Below are positions 62,108 to 64,000 of a stretch of 64,000 nt of DNA, piece by piece (position 1 is the stretch's first letter; every line of letters starts with the position of its first letter). A program made the position numbers and the translations under genes. The notes beneath the pieces were generated by a model, which had not been told where the DNA came from, ran no database searches, and was given only the letters and a program-made list of their open reading frames with translations. The stretch spans positions 310,001-374,000 of the forward strand of contig CAKJVC010000042.1 in assembly GCA_918026815.1 (NCBI GenBank), given 5' to 3'. Origin of the DNA: Chalara sp. BL73. Lineage: Eukaryota > Ascomycota > Leotiomycetes > Helotiales.

Positions 62108-64000
62108 GGTTCACTGCCTGGATTTTGCAACAATAAGCAGTAGAACACTCGTGGATGATTTTTACCAAAGCTGGCCCAACCTCTCGTTTTGTTATAATCA
62201 GGCGAGAAGCAAGCCTACTAGTTCAAGGTAATGCATTCGTGCCGTATGCACGGGACGAACCGGCCAAACATTGAATATTGCTACTATTCAGGCAAATATC
62301 ACCTCGTTTATCGATTGTAGAGTGGTGGAAAGTTAATTTTCTTTCCTGGAATTCCACAACCGGGGCGTCATTTAGGCGCGAATCTCCAGTACAGCGCTTA
62401 TTTATTATATTAGCTCAGTCCCTCATTTGGTTAGTGAAATGACGAAGACTGCTGTAAGCAAGTGTGATTGTAGGTTTGTATGGCGTGCATATTGTCTTGG
62501 ATGGTTTTATAACTTGGCTGCATAGACAACTTCCTTGACGGTAAATGCTCCCCTGGCTCCTAGTCAATTCCTCACTGTGATACCATATAAAATAAAAATA
62601 AGGTCATCAATCGGCAAAGGCCCCTGGCGATCACGATGAACTTGGCGAACTTGGCAAATTGGGGATGGGTTACATTTGCCGTCCATGGCTGCCGGCACTC
62701 CGTACTATGTGCAGCCACCACCGCCAGTGAAAACTCTAGGGAGGACCCTGAATGCACTTATATATATTGACACGTTGCTTTGTAAGGTTCTGCTTTGGCG
62801 AGTTATGGAAATCGATCCGAGGGTGGACTCTTCCATCTTTTGAAGGCAGTATGATGATGTCTTGGTATCCATGGAAGAGACCGGTCATGCATGTGACACG
62901 TGTTGTTCCCCAATCAAATGTCTTTCCCCATTGTTCGCAATCCTGCGGTCTCCGAATCAGACCTTCCTTTACGTTACAGTATCATAATACTCTCTCTCCC
63001 TCTCCCTCTCCCTCTCTCTCTCTCTGTCTCTCTCACTGCTACTTTCTCCATTCTGTGTTCTGCGATGCACACCTGCAAGGCATGCCATGAAATGGCCGCC
63101 ATCACGGAGGTAAGTGATCCGGCTATGATCCGGCTGCCATGCCATAATTTTCATGCATCTAGGCAAGGTGGTAGAAATTTTGACCTTCCTGGATTGTGTC
63201 TGCCACCTGCAAAACATTGTGAATAATTGCGGAACGGGGGAACGATACAGGGTCCCCCCCCTTATAAAATGCTGGAAGAATAACAGCATTGGTAATAATA
63301 CGAGATATGAAAAACACGGAAAATAATAAAAAATCGTAATAAAATATTGCTTTTAAGTATAAAAAATATATTAGTCAAGGTAACAACTCTGAAGTACTTA
63401 AAAAAAAAATATAGTCATATAAAAACAAAACAATAATTGTAATATGTAAGTTTACATTGTTTATATAAGGTAAAATAATAATAGTAAAAATCGAAACAGT
63501 ATTTTAAGTACTTATTACTTGCATTTTGTTTACCCAAAAGGGGGGCCCTCTATGGCTGAGAAATTATGGGGCCGAAATTTGACACGGATAATAGGTTTTT
63601 TACTCTATCCCATTTCATTCAATTTTGACTCAAATACAAAACCCCATGGATATATACTTATTCATATTCCAAATTAACCTTTTGCTCTATTAAAATTTGC
63701 TTAACATCATAAATCAAGCTGAGGCACAAGAATTAAGCCTTGGACACTGGACCCGAATTTCTCAACCGAAGAGGAGGGGCTCGTGTATCATTCCCCGCAA
63801 AAGGGAAGTTTCTGCAGCCACATTAGATTTCAACGTGTTAGCGGTTGGTAATCTCCCTCTCGCTTCTAAGTCTGCAAGAAATGAATTCTGGACTATCAAC
63901 CGAGACCATCGTTAAATAAGCGAAACTTAAATCCTTAGCTAGGAAGGTTAAACATTTACATCCGCGTGGGGCACACGCTTTTTTCAACCTAGAGATAATG
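62108..64000. other. Gene-poor, AT-rich right end
   Basis: No supported gene in 1.9 kb. It holds a pyrimidine microsatellite at about 62991-63040 and a very AT-rich stretch at about 63285-63530 with runs of A. Short frames lack family features. Confidence 0.5.
62991..63040 (+). repeat. (CT)n / (CCCTCT)n microsatellite
   Basis: A pure pyrimidine tract of CTCTCTCCC and CTCT units, about 45-50 bp. On the minus strand it reads as a run of Arg-Glu codons (poly-RE), which is not a real protein. Confidence 0.8.

Noticed and set aside
62969..63289. Frame with an Arg-Glu repeat tail
   Set aside because: It is the (CT)n microsatellite read on the minus strand.
1..64000. CRISPR arrays, rRNA genes and prokaryote-type operons
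   Set aside because: None seen; spliced genes show that the DNA is fungal nuclear sequence.

Overview
This window is genomic DNA of a filamentous ascomycete (Pezizomycotina). Genes are split by short GT..AG introns of about 45 to 110 bases with CTAAC/CTGAC-type branch sites. The gene content is typical of these fungi: 2EXR and DUF6594 proteins, a CHAT protease with TPRs, a TRK potassium transporter and a proteinase-K-like protease. One transposon carries C:G-to-T:A stop mutations of the kind left by repeat-induced point mutation (RIP). A Leotiomycete such as a member of the Helotiales is my best guess from protein style; the sequence does not prove it.

The window has two halves. The left half (1 to about 28.6 kb) is accessory and eroded. 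It holds hypothetical and 2EXR genes, a transthyretin-like protein, a broken coiled-coil gene, ankyrin and NACHT fragments, and a DUF6594 fragment. It also holds a Tc1/mariner remnant, three pieces of aminoglycoside-phosphotransferase-like (APH) genes, a complete but dead pogo/Fot1-type transposon with 91-bp inverted repeats, and at least four copies of an unnamed dispersed repeat (R1). Inside it sits an intact-looking block: a TPR-CHAT protease (18.3-21.6 kb), a DUF6594 membrane protein (22.3-23.3 kb), a small SH3-barrel-like protein (23.7-24.1 kb), a caspase-fold (C14) protein (24.5-26.4 kb) and a small Myb/SANT protein. Two unrelated protease folds tied to cell death, next to a membrane protein and surrounded by NLR debris, resemble a fungal immunity or incompatibility island. 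This is the most interesting part of the window.

The right half (about 30 to 62 kb) is ordinary gene-dense sequence. In order it carries a TRK K+ transporter, beta-carbonic anhydrase, a D-2-hydroxyacid dehydrogenase, a small secreted protein, a secreted subtilisin, a GFA-domain protein, a stand-alone CDH-type cytochrome (AA8), a large beta-propeller protein, an amino acid permease, an interrupted small secreted protein, an MFS transporter, a Nudix NADH pyrophosphatase and an enoyl-CoA hydratase. Most reconstructed exon chains stay in frame from start to stop, and this is the main support for the models. The last 1.9 kb is AT-rich and shows no gene.
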